From: Desulfoglaeba alkanexedens ALDC
Lineage (GTDB): Bacteria > Desulfobacterota > Syntrophobacteria > Syntrophobacterales > DSM-9756
Length of the DNA stretch: 64,000 bases
Direction of reading: 5' to 3'
NCBI RefSeq assembly: GCF_005377625.1
Contig: NZ_CP040098.1
Span: 930,001 to 994,000 of the forward strand
This document shows positions 8,681 through 16,936 of the stretch, piece after piece (positions within the stretch are counted from its first letter, which is position 1; every line of letters starts with the position of its first letter). The translations under genes were made by a program, and so were the position numbers. The notes beneath the pieces were generated by a model. That model saw nothing but the letters and a program-made list of their open reading frames with translations, was not told the origin of the DNA and made no database searches.

Positions 8681-9025
8681 ATGGAGAAGAACACGTGGAA
8701 GTTCGTGGTGAACACGCTGCTTTTCGTTGATTTCTGCACCCTGGCGGCCATCGGGCTGTTGCTGGGCCTGGTGGTTCCCAAAGGAGGCGGTCGGCAGGGC
8801 ACGAACAGCTTCTTGGGATTGCAGCGCCACGACTGGGGAGACATTCATTTCACCCTGGCTCTCCTTTTTCTGGGGTTGCTTGTCGTGCACATCTGGAACA
8901 ACTGGACCTGGGTCGTCCAATCGGCCAAGCGGATCTTCGGCGAACTGTCGAGCAAGGCGCTCTGCATGATCGCTGGGGCATGGATCCCCCTTCTCTTGAT
9001 CCTGTGGCTCGCCGCCCGCTTTTGA
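8681..9025 (+). CDS. Small membrane protein, DUF4405-like (possible heme b binding)
   Basis: A 114-aa protein with three transmembrane helices (about residues 7-30, 55-75 and 93-112). Between and within them are histidines in HDWGDIHF and VVHIWNN, spaced on neighbouring helices as in DUF4405 and other small cytochrome-b-like proteins. That suggests possible heme ligation and membrane electron transfer, but no biochemical role can be assigned. AAGGAGAGGGTC precedes the ATG at 8681. No redox partner gene is adjacent. Confidence 0.7.
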   Translation: MEKNTWKFVVNTLLFVDFCTLAAIGLLLGLVVPKGGGRQGTNSFLGLQRHDWGDIHFTLALLFLGLLVVHIWNNWTWVVQSAKRIFGELSSKALCMIAGAWIPLLLILWLAARF

Positions 9026-9150
9026 GTGCCTCCGGGCGGGAAACGCCCCCCTGGGGCCGGGCGGCGCTTTACGAGCGGCGCCTGCGACGGACGCTTGACA
9101 GCCGGACCGACGCTCTGATACGGATGCGGCCAAAGCGACGGCAATGAAGT

Positions 9151-9278
9151 CTGCCGGAACCGCCCGATGGAAGTGCATCCCGCGCATATAGTCGGGCTGA
9201 TGACTTCTACCTTGGGGGTAGGAGTCTCCGGCAGCGCGGACAACCTGCCCCGCCTGGAAGATCCGGGCGGGTTTTTTT
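9151..9278 (+). promoter_or_regulatory. Candidate cation-responsive riboswitch with terminator platform
   Basis: A structured leader directly before the antiporter gene. Seen: P1 CTGCCGGA (9151-9158) with TCCGGCAG (9227-9234), perfect 8 bp; P2 GCCCGA (9162-9167) with TCGGGC (9192-9197); P3 GACTTCTACC (9202-9211) with GGTAGGAGTC (9217-9226), 10 bp with one wobble. These form a closed three-way junction, followed by an intrinsic terminator (9249-9278) and the ribosome site. This is the layout of a transcription-terminating riboswitch. The gene it controls points to a cation ligand (the Na+-I/DUF1646 or Li+ nhaA-type classes); I cannot match the consensus from memory. A CTGATGA...CTAC core also recalls fluoride riboswitches. 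Confidence 0.65.
9249..9278 (+). terminator. Intrinsic terminator in antiporter leader
   Basis: CCCGCCTGGA, loop AGA, TCCGGGCGGG, then seven T residues (9272-9278). It ends only 21 bp before the antiporter ATG, so it can only be a regulated terminator for that gene and not the end of the upstream one. Confidence 0.88.
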
Positions 9279-9299
9279 GTGGAGCGAAAGGAGGTATCG

Positions 9300-10787
9300 A
9301 TGGCGGTCAGCCTGGCGATCATCATCATCCTGGGGCTCGCTGCGGATTATCTCTTTCGAAAGATGAAGCTTCCCGGACTCGTCGGCATGCTGCTGGTCGG
9401 CGTCGGCGCGGGCCCTTACGTACTGGGGCTGATACGCCCCGAGATGATGGAGGTCTCCGGCGATCTTCGAAAAATCGCCCTGATCGTGATCCTCCTTCGG
9501 GCCGGCTTCGAACTCCACCGCGACACCCTGAACCGGGTGGGACGGGCGGCGCTGCTCATGAGCGCCGTTCCGGCCGTTTTCGAGATCGCGGGCGTCATGC
9601 TTGTGGCCCCCCGCTGGCTTGGGTTGTCCCTCATCGAAGCCGCCATCCTGGGATCTATTCTTGCGGCGGTGTCACCGGCCGTCGTGGTTCCACTCATGAT
9701 CGATTTCATGGACCGGGGGCGCGGCGTAAAGAAGGGAATCCCCACGCTGGTGCTCGCCGCGTCCTCGGTGGACGACGTCTTCGTGATCGTGCTCTTTTCG
9801 ATTTTTCTCGGCATGTACGGAGGCGGCGAAGTTCATGTATGCGCCAAGCTGGCGGAGATTCCGGTTTCCATCGGCCTGGGGATTTTCATGGGCCTTCTTC
9901 CCGGCTACCTGCTCTACCGGCTGTTCGTCACCTACGACTGGCGGCCTCCCAAGCGAACCCTGCTGGTGCTGGGCGTCTCCATTGCCCTGACCTGGCTGGA
10001 ATCCGCCCTGGAACCCTGGGTCCATGCGGCAAGCCTTCTCGGAATCATGGCCATCGGTTTCATCATCCTGGAAAAATCGGAACCCATCGCCCACCTCATT
10101 TCCCAGGAACTGAAAAAACTCTGGGTCTTCGCCGAACTGATCCTGTTCGTGCTCGTGGGCGCCCAAGTAAACATCCACGTGGCCTGGCAGGCGGGGCTCG
10201 CGGGAACCGCCGTGATTGTCGTCGGCCTCCTTTTCCGAAGCGCCGGGGTTTACCTTTCGCTCCTGGGAACGGCGCTCCACTGGAAGGAAAAGCTTTTCTG
10301 CGTGGTGGCCTACGTCCCCAAGGCCACGGTCCAGGCGGCCATCGGCGCCGTACCGCTGGCCGCAGGGGTAGCGTCCGGGGAAGTGATCCTTGCGGTGGCG
10401 GTACTTTCCATTCTGCTGACAGCGCCTCTCGGCGCCGTGGGCATCACCTTGCTGGGAGAACGCATTCTGGACCGCTCGGAACTTTCCATCTACAAGTTCC
10501 GCGAACTCAGAGAACGCCTGGCCCTTCCCCGCGTGGGGGAACGGGTCCGAAGCAAACGTTACGGAACGGTCTGGAAGGTGATCGAAGAAAAGGAAACCTG
10601 GCTGAGTTCCTCGGAAGCCGGGGGGAGCCACGGAGGTCACGACGGCCGCCTGGTCCCCGCGATCCACATCAGGTTCTGGCGGGAAGATACCAGCAAGGGT
10701 CCGGGAACGGGAAAGACCATGACGTACCTCTACAGCATCGCGGACCCGTCCTTCCAGGAACACTGGGAAATCCTCTACGACTGGTGA
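9300..10787 (+). CDS. Cation:proton antiporter (CPA family)
   Basis: A 495-aa inner-membrane protein with about 12 transmembrane segments (residues 1-390) and a roughly 100-aa cytoplasmic tail. Seen: the SSVDDV motif (about residue 158) carrying the paired aspartates used for ion binding in the CPA superfamily, FVLVGAQV near helix 9, and a conserved VPKATVQAA segment. It would exchange Na+, K+ or Li+ for protons; which ion is unknown. The tail (RVGERVRSKRYGTVWKV onward) is not a TrkA domain I recognise. ATG at 9300 follows AAGGAGG by 6 bp. Expression should depend on the structured leader and terminator immediately upstream. Confidence 0.87.
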   Translation: MAVSLAIIIILGLAADYLFRKMKLPGLVGMLLVGVGAGPYVLGLIRPEMMEVSGDLRKIALIVILLRAGFELHRDTLNRVGRAALLMSAVPAVFEIAGVMLVAPRWLGLSLIEAAILGSILAAVSPAVVVPLMIDFMDRGRGVKKGIPTLVLAASSVDDVFVIVLFSIFLGMYGGGEVHVCAKLAEIPVSIGLGIFMGLLPGYLLYRLFVTYDWRPPKRTLLVLGVSIALTWLESALEPWVHAASLLGIMAIGFIILEKSEPIAHLISQELKKLWVFAELILFVLVGAQVNIHVAWQAGLAGTAVIVVGLLFRSAGVYLSLLGTALHWKEKLFCVVAYVPKATVQAAIGAVPLAAGVASGEVILAVAVLSILLTAPLGAVGITLLGERILDRSELSIYKFRELRERLALPRVGERVRSKRYGTVWKVIEEKETWLSSSEAGGSHGGHDGRLVPAIHIRFWREDTSKGPGTGKTMTYLYSIADPSFQEHWEILYDW

Positions 10788-11111
10788 AATCCGGCACGAA
10801 ACCGTGCCACAAACCTGGGTGGCTGCAGTGGGCTTGACGGAGAGCGCCAAAGAACGAGCGGCACACGCTCAAGTGATGCGTCGCATCCCTCCGCCCACTC
10901 ATAGCGAGTGTTTGTGGATGGCTGCTTGGAACCGCGACGCCGCCTCACCTTCTGTCGCCGGCACATGTTCTGTCGCCGGCAAGTCGGCTCCTACAGGTGG
11001 ACTCGCGATTTCACGCTTATGGCCTCGCGATTTCACGATTGAGGACCAGTGAGGACGCACGGTGTCCACATGGCCGGGAACGCCACACCCTCCGCCCGCG
11101 AACCTCGCGCT
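10788..11111. other. Intergenic region with REP half-copy and short direct repeat
   Basis: No gene seen between the plus-strand antiporter and the convergent minus-strand kinase. It holds a REP-like half-site at 10971-10998 and a 14-bp direct repeat CTCGCGATTTCACG at 11002-11015 and 11024-11037. Confidence 0.7.
10971..10998. repeat. REP-like half-copy
   Basis: TGTCGCCGGCAAGTCGGCTCCTACAGGT; one half of the REP pair seen complete at 6753 and 13509. Confidence 0.7.
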
Positions 11112-13064
11112 TCAGTCTTTCGGCAACGCCACGAAGAACGTGGTCCCTCGATCCTCCTGCGATTCCACCCACACTCGGCCCCCGTGGCGCTCGGCCAGTT
11201 CCTTGACGATGGCGAGCCCGAGGCCCGTTCCCTGGGTGTCGCCGGTGTTTCCCTCACGGTGGAAGAGCCCGAAGATCCGTTCTGCGTTTTCCCCGCGTAT
11301 GCCCGCGCCGTTGTCGGCTACGGTAAGCACGTGCAGACCCGCGGAAGCTTGGTAGCTCAGGCGGATTTCGGTAAGGCTTTCCCCGCCGTACTTGAGGGCG
11401 TTGTCCACGAGGTTTCGGAAGATGCGGATCATGGCCAACCGATCCGCCAGGATTTCCGCTTCGGTATCCGGTTCGCACCAGCCGATCCGGCGAAGCCCCG
11501 GCTGCAGCGAGAACTCCTCCCGGATCATTTCGAACAGTTCCTTCACCCGGAGGCTTTCAACGTTCAGAGGCGATTCCTTGCTGGCGATGAAAAGATTGAT
11601 CTTGTCCACCAGCGCCGCTACCTGTTCGGAAGCCTTGAGGATCTGGCTGCAGACGGCTCTTCCCTTTTCGTCGAGCCGGTCGGAGTATTTCCGCACGAGC
11701 AGATTGGCCAGCCCGTAGATTCCGATCGCCGGGCTCTTCAGGTCGTGAGCCACGGAGTATGCGAAGAATTTTATCTTTTCAGAGCTTTCCCGGAGCGCCT
11801 CCTCCACTTCTTCGCGCCGGGCTATTTCCGCCCTTAGTTCTTCGTTGGCCTGCGCCAGCTCCCGCGTACGCTCCTCGACCCGCCTTTCCAGCTGGACCCT
11901 GGCCCGTTCCAGAGCCGCCGCCATCTGTTTCTGCTGGGTGATGTCCCGAGCAATGTTGGAAATACCGACGATCCGGCCTTCGGCGTCTTTCACCGGGGAA
12001 ATGGTGACCGAAACATGGAGGTGTCTCCCGTCCCTCGTGATTCGGACCGATTCGTGGTGCTCCAATCGTACCCCATTCTTGATGCGCTCCAGGTCGCCGA
12101 GGACTTCCTCGTGGTAGTCGGGAGGAACCAGCGTGAGAATCGACCGGCCTACCATTTCCTCCGCCGAATAGCCGTAGATTCTTTCCGCGGCCGGGTTCCA
12201 GCTTCGCACGGTGCCGTTGAGGTCGATGGACAGGATGGCGTCGTTGGAAAATTCCACGATGGACGCCAGTTCCAGGAGTTTTTCCTCCGCGAGTTTTTCA
12301 CGGCTCCGGTCCGTATAAACGGCCACCACTTCGCCCGACGGCAGCCGATAGACGTAGTTTTCCCGCCAGCCGCTCATACGGCGGCCCGTGTAAAAACGGA
12401 CCGGGTGGCTCTGAGGCTTCCCTGACTCCCAGACCCTCCGAAAGACATCCAGCAGACCGGACGTCTCGATGCTGGGAAAAACCGCTGTCACGTCTTTTCC
12501 CAGCACTTCCTTTTTCGAGACGCCGTCCAGGAGTTCCGCCGCCTCGTTCATGTCCACGGTGACGAAGCTTCGGCCGTCATCCACGGTTTTGTAAACGGCG
12601 ACGCCTTCGGACATGTGCCGAAACATTTCGCTGTACCGCGTCCGGCTCAAGACCAGCTCCCGCTGGACGCCCTTGAGCCTTTCACTGAGGGCCGCCACCG
12701 CGAAGCCGATCCCCACCAGCAGAGAGACCCGGACCCAGTCTTCGGTGTTCAGCGGCCTGTCCCACACAAATCGGTGGCTCCAAAGTACGTAGGCGGAAAG
12801 AAAGAGGGCGATACCGACACCTTTTTTTCCCCAAAACAGCGCAGCGAGAACGATGGGCAGGTAGTAGAAATGGACGAATATCGCTTCTGCATGTAGAACC
12901 CCGTGGAAGTAGGCGGTTATTCCGATACAGAACGCGGTGAGGAGGCCGACGGCTGTCGCGCGGCGCTTCTCACACAGCTTCCTGAACGACGGAAAGAGCC
13001 CGCGCCCTCTTACGGCTTGAGCCCGGTCGATTTTCGACCCTTCCATGGAATCCGTCTCGTTCAT
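11112..13064 (-). CDS. Membrane PAS-PAS sensor histidine kinase
   Basis: A 650-aa sensor kinase. Seen in order: four or so hydrophobic helices (about residues 35-135), a PAS-like domain (about 140-250), a clearer PAS/PAC domain (FSNDAILSIDLNGTV...ISNIARDITQQK), a coiled coil rich in E/R/A/L, the phosphoacceptor box SVAHDLKSP, and the ATPase motifs NLVDNALKYGG, DNGAGI and GTGLGLAI. It should autophosphorylate on His in response to an unknown signal; no receiver gene is adjacent, so it is an orphan. Its kinase core closely resembles that of the kinase at 24175-25476. ATG at 13064 chosen because GGAGGACGGAG sits just before it; an ATG at 13091 overlaps the NfeD gene stop as ATGA. Confidence 0.92.
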   Translation of the reverse strand: MNETDSMEGSKIDRAQAVRGRGLFPSFRKLCEKRRATAVGLLTAFCIGITAYFHGVLHAEAIFVHFYYLPIVLAALFWGKKGVGIALFLSAYVLWSHRFVWDRPLNTEDWVRVSLLVGIGFAVAALSERLKGVQRELVLSRTRYSEMFRHMSEGVAVYKTVDDGRSFVTVDMNEAAELLDGVSKKEVLGKDVTAVFPSIETSGLLDVFRRVWESGKPQSHPVRFYTGRRMSGWRENYVYRLPSGEVVAVYTDRSREKLAEEKLLELASIVEFSNDAILSIDLNGTVRSWNPAAERIYGYSAEEMVGRSILTLVPPDYHEEVLGDLERIKNGVRLEHHESVRITRDGRHLHVSVTISPVKDAEGRIVGISNIARDITQQKQMAAALERARVQLERRVEERTRELAQANEELRAEIARREEVEEALRESSEKIKFFAYSVAHDLKSPAIGIYGLANLLVRKYSDRLDEKGRAVCSQILKASEQVAALVDKINLFIASKESPLNVESLRVKELFEMIREEFSLQPGLRRIGWCEPDTEAEILADRLAMIRIFRNLVDNALKYGGESLTEIRLSYQASAGLHVLTVADNGAGIRGENAERIFGLFHREGNTGDTQGTGLGLAIVKELAERHGGRVWVESQEDRGTTFFVALPKD

Positions 13065-13087
13065 GCCGCAATCTCCGTCCTCCGCTT

Positions 13088-13411
13088 TCATGGCTCAGTC
13101 ACCGGGCCCCGCCCATCTCCAAGAGGCGCCACCTCGAGCACCGTTCCCTGCACGGCGCGGATGGCCACTTTTTCGCCGGCGGCAAGCGATGCCGCTCCCC
13201 GGGCCTTCCACCGCTCGCCTTCCGCGAAAACCCGCCCGCTTCCACTCGACCAGGAAATCACGGTCCCCTCACGCCCGATCAAGCCCTCGGCACCGCACGG
13301 CGAACGACGCCGCTTCTGGATGATGGCGAAAGACAGGGGAAGCACCACGTGTTCGACGATTTCGAACACCACCACCGCCACGATCACAATTAAAATCGCC
13401 GAGTTCAACAT
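13088..13411 (-). CDS. NfeD-like membrane protein with OB-fold tail
   Basis: A 107-aa protein: one or two hydrophobic segments (residues 1-30, MLNSAILIVIVAVVVFEIVEHVV) followed by an NfeD-type C-terminal OB domain (GLIGREGTVISW...GRVFAEGERWKARG...GEKVAIRAVQGTVLEV). NfeD proteins normally accompany stomatin/SPFH proteins or membrane serine proteases and influence membrane protein quality or microdomains; no stomatin gene is present here, so it is a solitary short form. The stop overlaps or nearly touches the kinase gene. ATG at 13411 chosen since upstream in-frame sequence is REP repeat. Confidence 0.78.
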   Translation of the reverse strand: MLNSAILIVIVAVVVFEIVEHVVLPLSFAIIQKRRRSPCGAEGLIGREGTVISWSSGSGRVFAEGERWKARGAASLAAGEKVAIRAVQGTVLEVAPLGDGRGPVTEP

Positions 13412-13508
13412 TGCCGACTTCCCGAAGCGGCACCGCCGAAGCGGACCGCTGGCAAGCAGGGGCACGGCATGCCGTACCCCTACAGGCCAGCGGCCCGGTT
13501 TTCCGTTA

Positions 13509-13592
13509 TCGGTAGGAGCGGGCTTGCCCGCGACCCGTAAAACCGGCAATACCCCGTTGACCCTGGTCGCCGGCAAGCCGGCTCCTACAGGG
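13509..13592 (+). repeat. REP-like inverted pair, full copy 2
   Basis: GGTAGGAGCGGGCTTGCCCG and CGGCAAGCCGGCTCCTACAG facing each other around a spacer with CCCGTAAAACCGGCAAT. It is the same 84-bp unit as 6753-6835 in the opposite orientation, upstream of the NfeD gene. Confidence 0.9.
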
Positions 13593-13683
13593 CATGAGCC
13601 CTTGTAGGATCGGCACCCTCGCCGCGATGAACCGACTAAGAATTAAGACCGCAGAAACAGCAAGCCGGGATCGCCGTCGAAGC

Positions 13684-14118
13684 TCAACGGGCGCTTTCAA
13701 GCTCGCGGATCCGTTCCGCGATCTCCTCCGGTAGAGACGCTTTGGCATTCCCGCGGTAGTCAAAGAAAACGATCATTGCGTCGCCTTCCGCGGCAACGCG
13801 CCGGTGCTGCTCGCTCACCACTCGGTATTCCATAAGGAATCGATCTTCGCCCAGTTCGGGAACCCGGGCGCCCACCCGTACCGTGTCGGGGTAGGTCAGA
13901 GGCAGCTTAAAGCGGCAGCGCGCAGATCCAAGAATCGGACCCACGCCCTTTTCCTTCATGAACTCCAAGGCACCGATCCGTTCGAAATAGGCGATCCGGG
14001 CGCTTTCGAAGTATCGGAAATACCTCACATTGTTCACGTGCTGAAAAGCGTCCATATCTCCCCACAGGACGGGGATTTCGACCACAACGGGAAACCCTTC
14101 GAGCCGTTCTTCCGTCAT
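13684..14118 (-). CDS. Acyl-CoA thioesterase, hotdog fold (YbgC/FadM-like)
   Basis: A 144-aa single hotdog-domain enzyme expected to hydrolyse acyl-CoA thioesters in the cytoplasm. Seen: the family signature WGDMDAFQHVNNVRYFRYFE (residues about 16-35) including the catalytic-region Asp, then FERIG, an RCRFKLPLTYPDTVRV strand and the closing EGDAMIVFFDY. Length is normal for the 4-hydroxybenzoyl-CoA thioesterase family. ATG at 14118 follows AAGGAG by 10 bp. It is 47 bp downstream of the CDF-MauE fusion on the same strand; chain-length preference cannot be judged. Confidence 0.9.
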   Translation of the reverse strand: MTEERLEGFPVVVEIPVLWGDMDAFQHVNNVRYFRYFESARIAYFERIGALEFMKEKGVGPILGSARCRFKLPLTYPDTVRVGARVPELGEDRFLMEYRVVSEQHRRVAAEGDAMIVFFDYRGNAKASLPEEIAERIRELESAR

Positions 14119-14165
14119 GCGAACCTTGCTCCTTTTCGACCGCCGGGCGCTCCGCCCGGTCCGTT

Positions 14166-15707
14166 CTACGGCATCCGCCTCGCTACCGCCCGTCTGAAGA
14201 CAAGCAGGTAATGCAGTGCGCCGCCCCAGGCGAGAAACGCCGTGTCGCGGAGGGCGCTCCAGGCCATATTTCCGGAATCCCCCGTTCCCGGGCCGGCGAC
14301 GAAGCAGCCGCAATCGACGTTCAAACCCCTATGGATGTTGAATAAGAGAACCCCCAGAAAAACCGCCAGCAGACTGTCGGCCGTAAGCAGCGCTCCGGGA
14401 AGCCAGAACCCGAAGAGCACGCAGAGCCCGACCAGGCATTCGAGCCAGGGGAGCACAAGGGCGGCCGGATTGATCCAATAGTCGGGCAGAATCTGGTAGT
14501 TGAAAACCGCCTGTGCGAAGGCTTCAGGCTGCCGGATCTTGGCGGCACCGGCATAGAGGAACATGCCCCCGAAGAGCATTCTGCAAGCGGCAAGCAGCCC
14601 AGCCCTCAGTCGAACCCGCCTTTCTTCCGCCTTTCTGCGTTTTTCCTCTTGAGACTCCGGCTCCGCTGCCGCTGCGCACGAGAGTTCGCAAAGGAGGCTC
14701 CCGTTCCCGCATGGCACGGTTTCGAATTGGAGGACGGGATGGTCGATCCCGAATCGCCGCCACAGATCCTCGCGAATGCGTTCCGCAAGCACCTCGGTGC
14801 GGCTCACCGGCTGATCGGCCACCACCAAGTGACACGAAAAGGCCACGCTGGAAGCGCTCACGTTCCACGCGTGAACGTAGTGCACACCACACACGTCCGG
14901 AAAGCCCTCCAAGTAGGTCTTCACTTTCTCGATGTCCAGACCCCTGGGCGTCGCATTCATCAGGATGGTTGCGGCCTCTTTCAAGATCGACCAGCAGTTT
15001 TTCAGAATGAAGACAACGATCGTCAGCGAAAGCAGCGGATCGAGCCAGTACCAGGGTTTGAAGAGAAGTACGGCACCGTTCAGCAGGACCACCACGGAGG
15101 TAAGAAGGTCGCCCATCATGTGAAGGAACGCGCCGCGCACGTTGAGGCTGTGCTTGGCGTCGCGATGAAGGAGCCACGCGGAAAAGCCGTTTCCCGCCAC
15201 GCCGACGGCCGCGACGGCCATGACCAGCTGCCCCGATACGGCTTCAGGGCTTTGAAAGCGCCGAACCGCCTCGTGCACGATGAATCCCGAAGCCCCAACC
15301 AGAATGGCCACGTTGGCCAGGGCGGCAAGAATCTCGGCCCGCTTGTAGCCGAACGTGAGCCTCGGAGACGGTCCGCGCCGTCCTATGAGAAACGCGAAAT
15401 AGGCGATCACGATGGCGGTGAAATCACTGAAATTGTGGGTCGCATCGGAAATCAAGGCCACGCTGTGGGCGTAAAAACCTCCGGCCATCTGGACCGCCGG
15501 AATGAGCAGGTTAAGCCCCATGGTGAGAAGGAGCCTCGAGCCTTGCGCCCTTTCTACGTCGGGAGCACGATGCGGTCCGAAAGACACGCCATGGCACCCG
15601 CACTCATGATTGAGGCCGCAATTCCCCCCGACAAGATCGCCGGCGGCCGAAGCCTCGCCACCGGCAGCCTCTTCAGGAGGCGGAACCTGCGAAACGTCTT
15701 GCGTCAT
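14166..15707 (-). CDS. CDF-family metal efflux transporter fused to a MauE domain
   Basis: A 513-aa membrane protein joining two families. Residues about 20-50 form a Cys/His-rich tail (GNCGLNHECGCHG...H). Residues about 55-345 are a cation diffusion facilitator: six helices with SDATHNFSDF and HMMGDLLTS, the HxxxD-type zinc site motifs, then a cytoplasmic tail (VKTYLEGFPDVCGVHYVHAWNVS). Residues about 370-513 are a MauE/DoxX-like four-helix domain with GAAKIRQPEAF and the NVDCGCF cysteine pair. MauE-type proteins usually pass redox equivalents for disulfide chemistry. The single frame is continuous, with no stop or shift at the junction. It lies 115 bp after a membrane rhodanese gene, a partner commonly next to stand-alone MauE in related bacteria. 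Confidence 0.9.
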   Translation of the reverse strand: MTQDVSQVPPPEEAAGGEASAAGDLVGGNCGLNHECGCHGVSFGPHRAPDVERAQGSRLLLTMGLNLLIPAVQMAGGFYAHSVALISDATHNFSDFTAIVIAYFAFLIGRRGPSPRLTFGYKRAEILAALANVAILVGASGFIVHEAVRRFQSPEAVSGQLVMAVAAVGVAGNGFSAWLLHRDAKHSLNVRGAFLHMMGDLLTSVVVLLNGAVLLFKPWYWLDPLLSLTIVVFILKNCWSILKEAATILMNATPRGLDIEKVKTYLEGFPDVCGVHYVHAWNVSASSVAFSCHLVVADQPVSRTEVLAERIREDLWRRFGIDHPVLQFETVPCGNGSLLCELSCAAAAEPESQEEKRRKAEERRVRLRAGLLAACRMLFGGMFLYAGAAKIRQPEAFAQAVFNYQILPDYWINPAALVLPWLECLVGLCVLFGFWLPGALLTADSLLAVFLGVLLFNIHRGLNVDCGCFVAGPGTGDSGNMAWSALRDTAFLAWGGALHYLLVFRRAVARRMP

Positions 15708-15822
15708 TACTCCCTCTTAGCTCCCGACACCGGGATCAATTAAACCCTATCATAACAAGGCATCGCTCCGCGACCAATGGACACCGCCCGCCGCGATGCC
15801 GAGCTCGAGATGGAGCGGGAAC

Positions 15823-16332
15823 CTACTCAGGCTCGAGTCCGAATCCTCCGGCCACATCCACGGGAAGCGTTCGGTCCCGCCAGACCGTCCAGCCGTTCAC
15901 CAGCACCCGCACATGGGTGTACCCCTTGGCCAGGAGCGCAAGGGCCAACTCCCGGCTCAACCCGCACCCCTCCCCGTCGCAGTAGGTGACGATCACGACG
16001 TCCCGGCCGACATCCCCCATGACCTTTTCAAATGCCGTTTCGAACTCCATCCACGGAAGATTCCGCGCTCCGTAGATGTGCCCCGAAGCGTACTCGGAAG
16101 CATCTCTCGCATCCAGGAAAACCGCTTCCCCGGAAAAGAAAAGGGCCTCTGCTTCTTCGATGGGAATAGAGAGGTTCGTTCCATTTTCCAGGGAAAGCCG
16201 AGCCTCCGGGGACCAGTCGCCAATCAACGGAATCCCGTCGGGGCGGATGGCGTTTACCCCCAGCGCCAGCAGTCCCGCCGCAAGAAGCAGCGCCGCCGCC
16301 TGACAGAGGCTCTTCGTGCAGATTTCCACCAT
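15823..16332 (-). CDS. Membrane-anchored rhodanese-domain protein
   Basis: A protein of about 169 aa with one N-terminal hydrophobic helix (SLCQAAALLLAAGLLALGV) and a periplasm-facing rhodanese domain. Seen: the entry motif AVFLDARDASEYASGHIYGARNLP and the active-site loop TYCDGEGCGLS, whose first Cys is the expected sulfur carrier. It would carry persulfide sulfur or reducing sulfur chemistry at the outer face of the membrane. It is followed by the CDF-MauE fusion and preceded by arsC, all on the same strand. The start is uncertain: ATG at 16332 has an AAGGGG 11 bp upstream; an ATG at 16353 is also possible. Confidence 0.83.
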   Translation of the reverse strand: MVEICTKSLCQAAALLLAAGLLALGVNAIRPDGIPLIGDWSPEARLSLENGTNLSIPIEEAEALFFSGEAVFLDARDASEYASGHIYGARNLPWMEFETAFEKVMGDVGRDVVIVTYCDGEGCGLSRELALALLAKGYTHVRVLVNGWTVWRDRTLPVDVAGGFGLEPE

Positions 16333-16489
16333 GCTCAAGGCATCCCCTTCCATTGCGGCCGTCCGGTACCCGGGCGGTATGGGCTGGATTGCATCGTCCA
16401 GCACGCCGTCAAGGGTTCTGAATCTCGGTCCGCTGCGCTCAACGCCGCGTTTCGGGCCGCCACCCACGCTCATGACTTAAAAAAACCAC

Positions 16490-16936
16490 TCATGCCGAAC
16501 ACCCCGTTTCCAGGCCATCGGGAAGCCTTTCCACAAAGCGCCGCACTTCGTCTCGAACCCTCCGGTAATGCGCCAAGGCGTCTTCCTCAGTTGCCGCGCC
16601 GGCGGCCAGCTTCGGAGGATCCTCGAAGGGGGCGTGGATTCTCTTCACGCGTCCCGGAAAGAAGGGGCATGTTTCCTGCGCATGGTCGCAAAGTGTCACA
16701 ACGTAATCGAATTCCAAGCCGGCCAGGTCATCGATGGACTTGGACCGCTGGCCGGAAATGTCGATGCCCGCTTCAGCCATGGCGCGAACGGCACGCGGGT
16801 CCACGGTCTTCGGTTCGACTCCGGCGGAATGAGCTTCAATCACATCACCCTTGAGGGCCCGCGCCCACCCCTCGGCCATCTGGCTTCTGCAGGAGTTCCC
16901 GGTACAGAGAAAAAGGATGCGTCGTTTGGATTCCAT
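16490..16936 (-). CDS. arsC: Arsenate reductase, LMW-phosphatase type
   Basis: A 148-aa cytoplasmic enzyme that reduces arsenate to arsenite, normally recycled by thioredoxin. Seen: the P-loop CTGNSCRSQ (residues about 10-18) with nucleophilic Cys and Arg, and the second redox pair in VTLCDHAQETCPFFPG. All three catalytic cysteines of the pI258-type family are present, which separates it from plain low-molecular-weight tyrosine phosphatases. ATG at 16936 with GGGAGG upstream. No arsenite pump or ArsR is adjacent; instead the next genes are rhodanese and CDF-MauE, suggesting a small metal/thiol stress cluster. Confidence 0.92.
   Translation of the reverse strand: MESKRRILFLCTGNSCRSQMAEGWARALKGDVIEAHSAGVEPKTVDPRAVRAMAEAGIDISGQRSKSIDDLAGLEFDYVVTLCDHAQETCPFFPGRVKRIHAPFEDPPKLAAGAATEEDALAHYRRVRDEVRRFVERLPDGLETGCSA

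Noticed and set aside
9151-9234. Fluoride riboswitch as the sure identity of the antiporter leader
   Set aside because: The CTGATGA...CTAC core and GAAGT/ACTTC complement look like it, but the expected P1 around the pseudoknot loop is absent and the 8- and 10-bp stems seen form a different junction. Kept only as an alternative.
13684-14313. A longer start for the thioesterase at 14313
   Set aside because: It would run into the CDF-MauE gene; ATG at 14118 has a ribosome site and gives the normal length.
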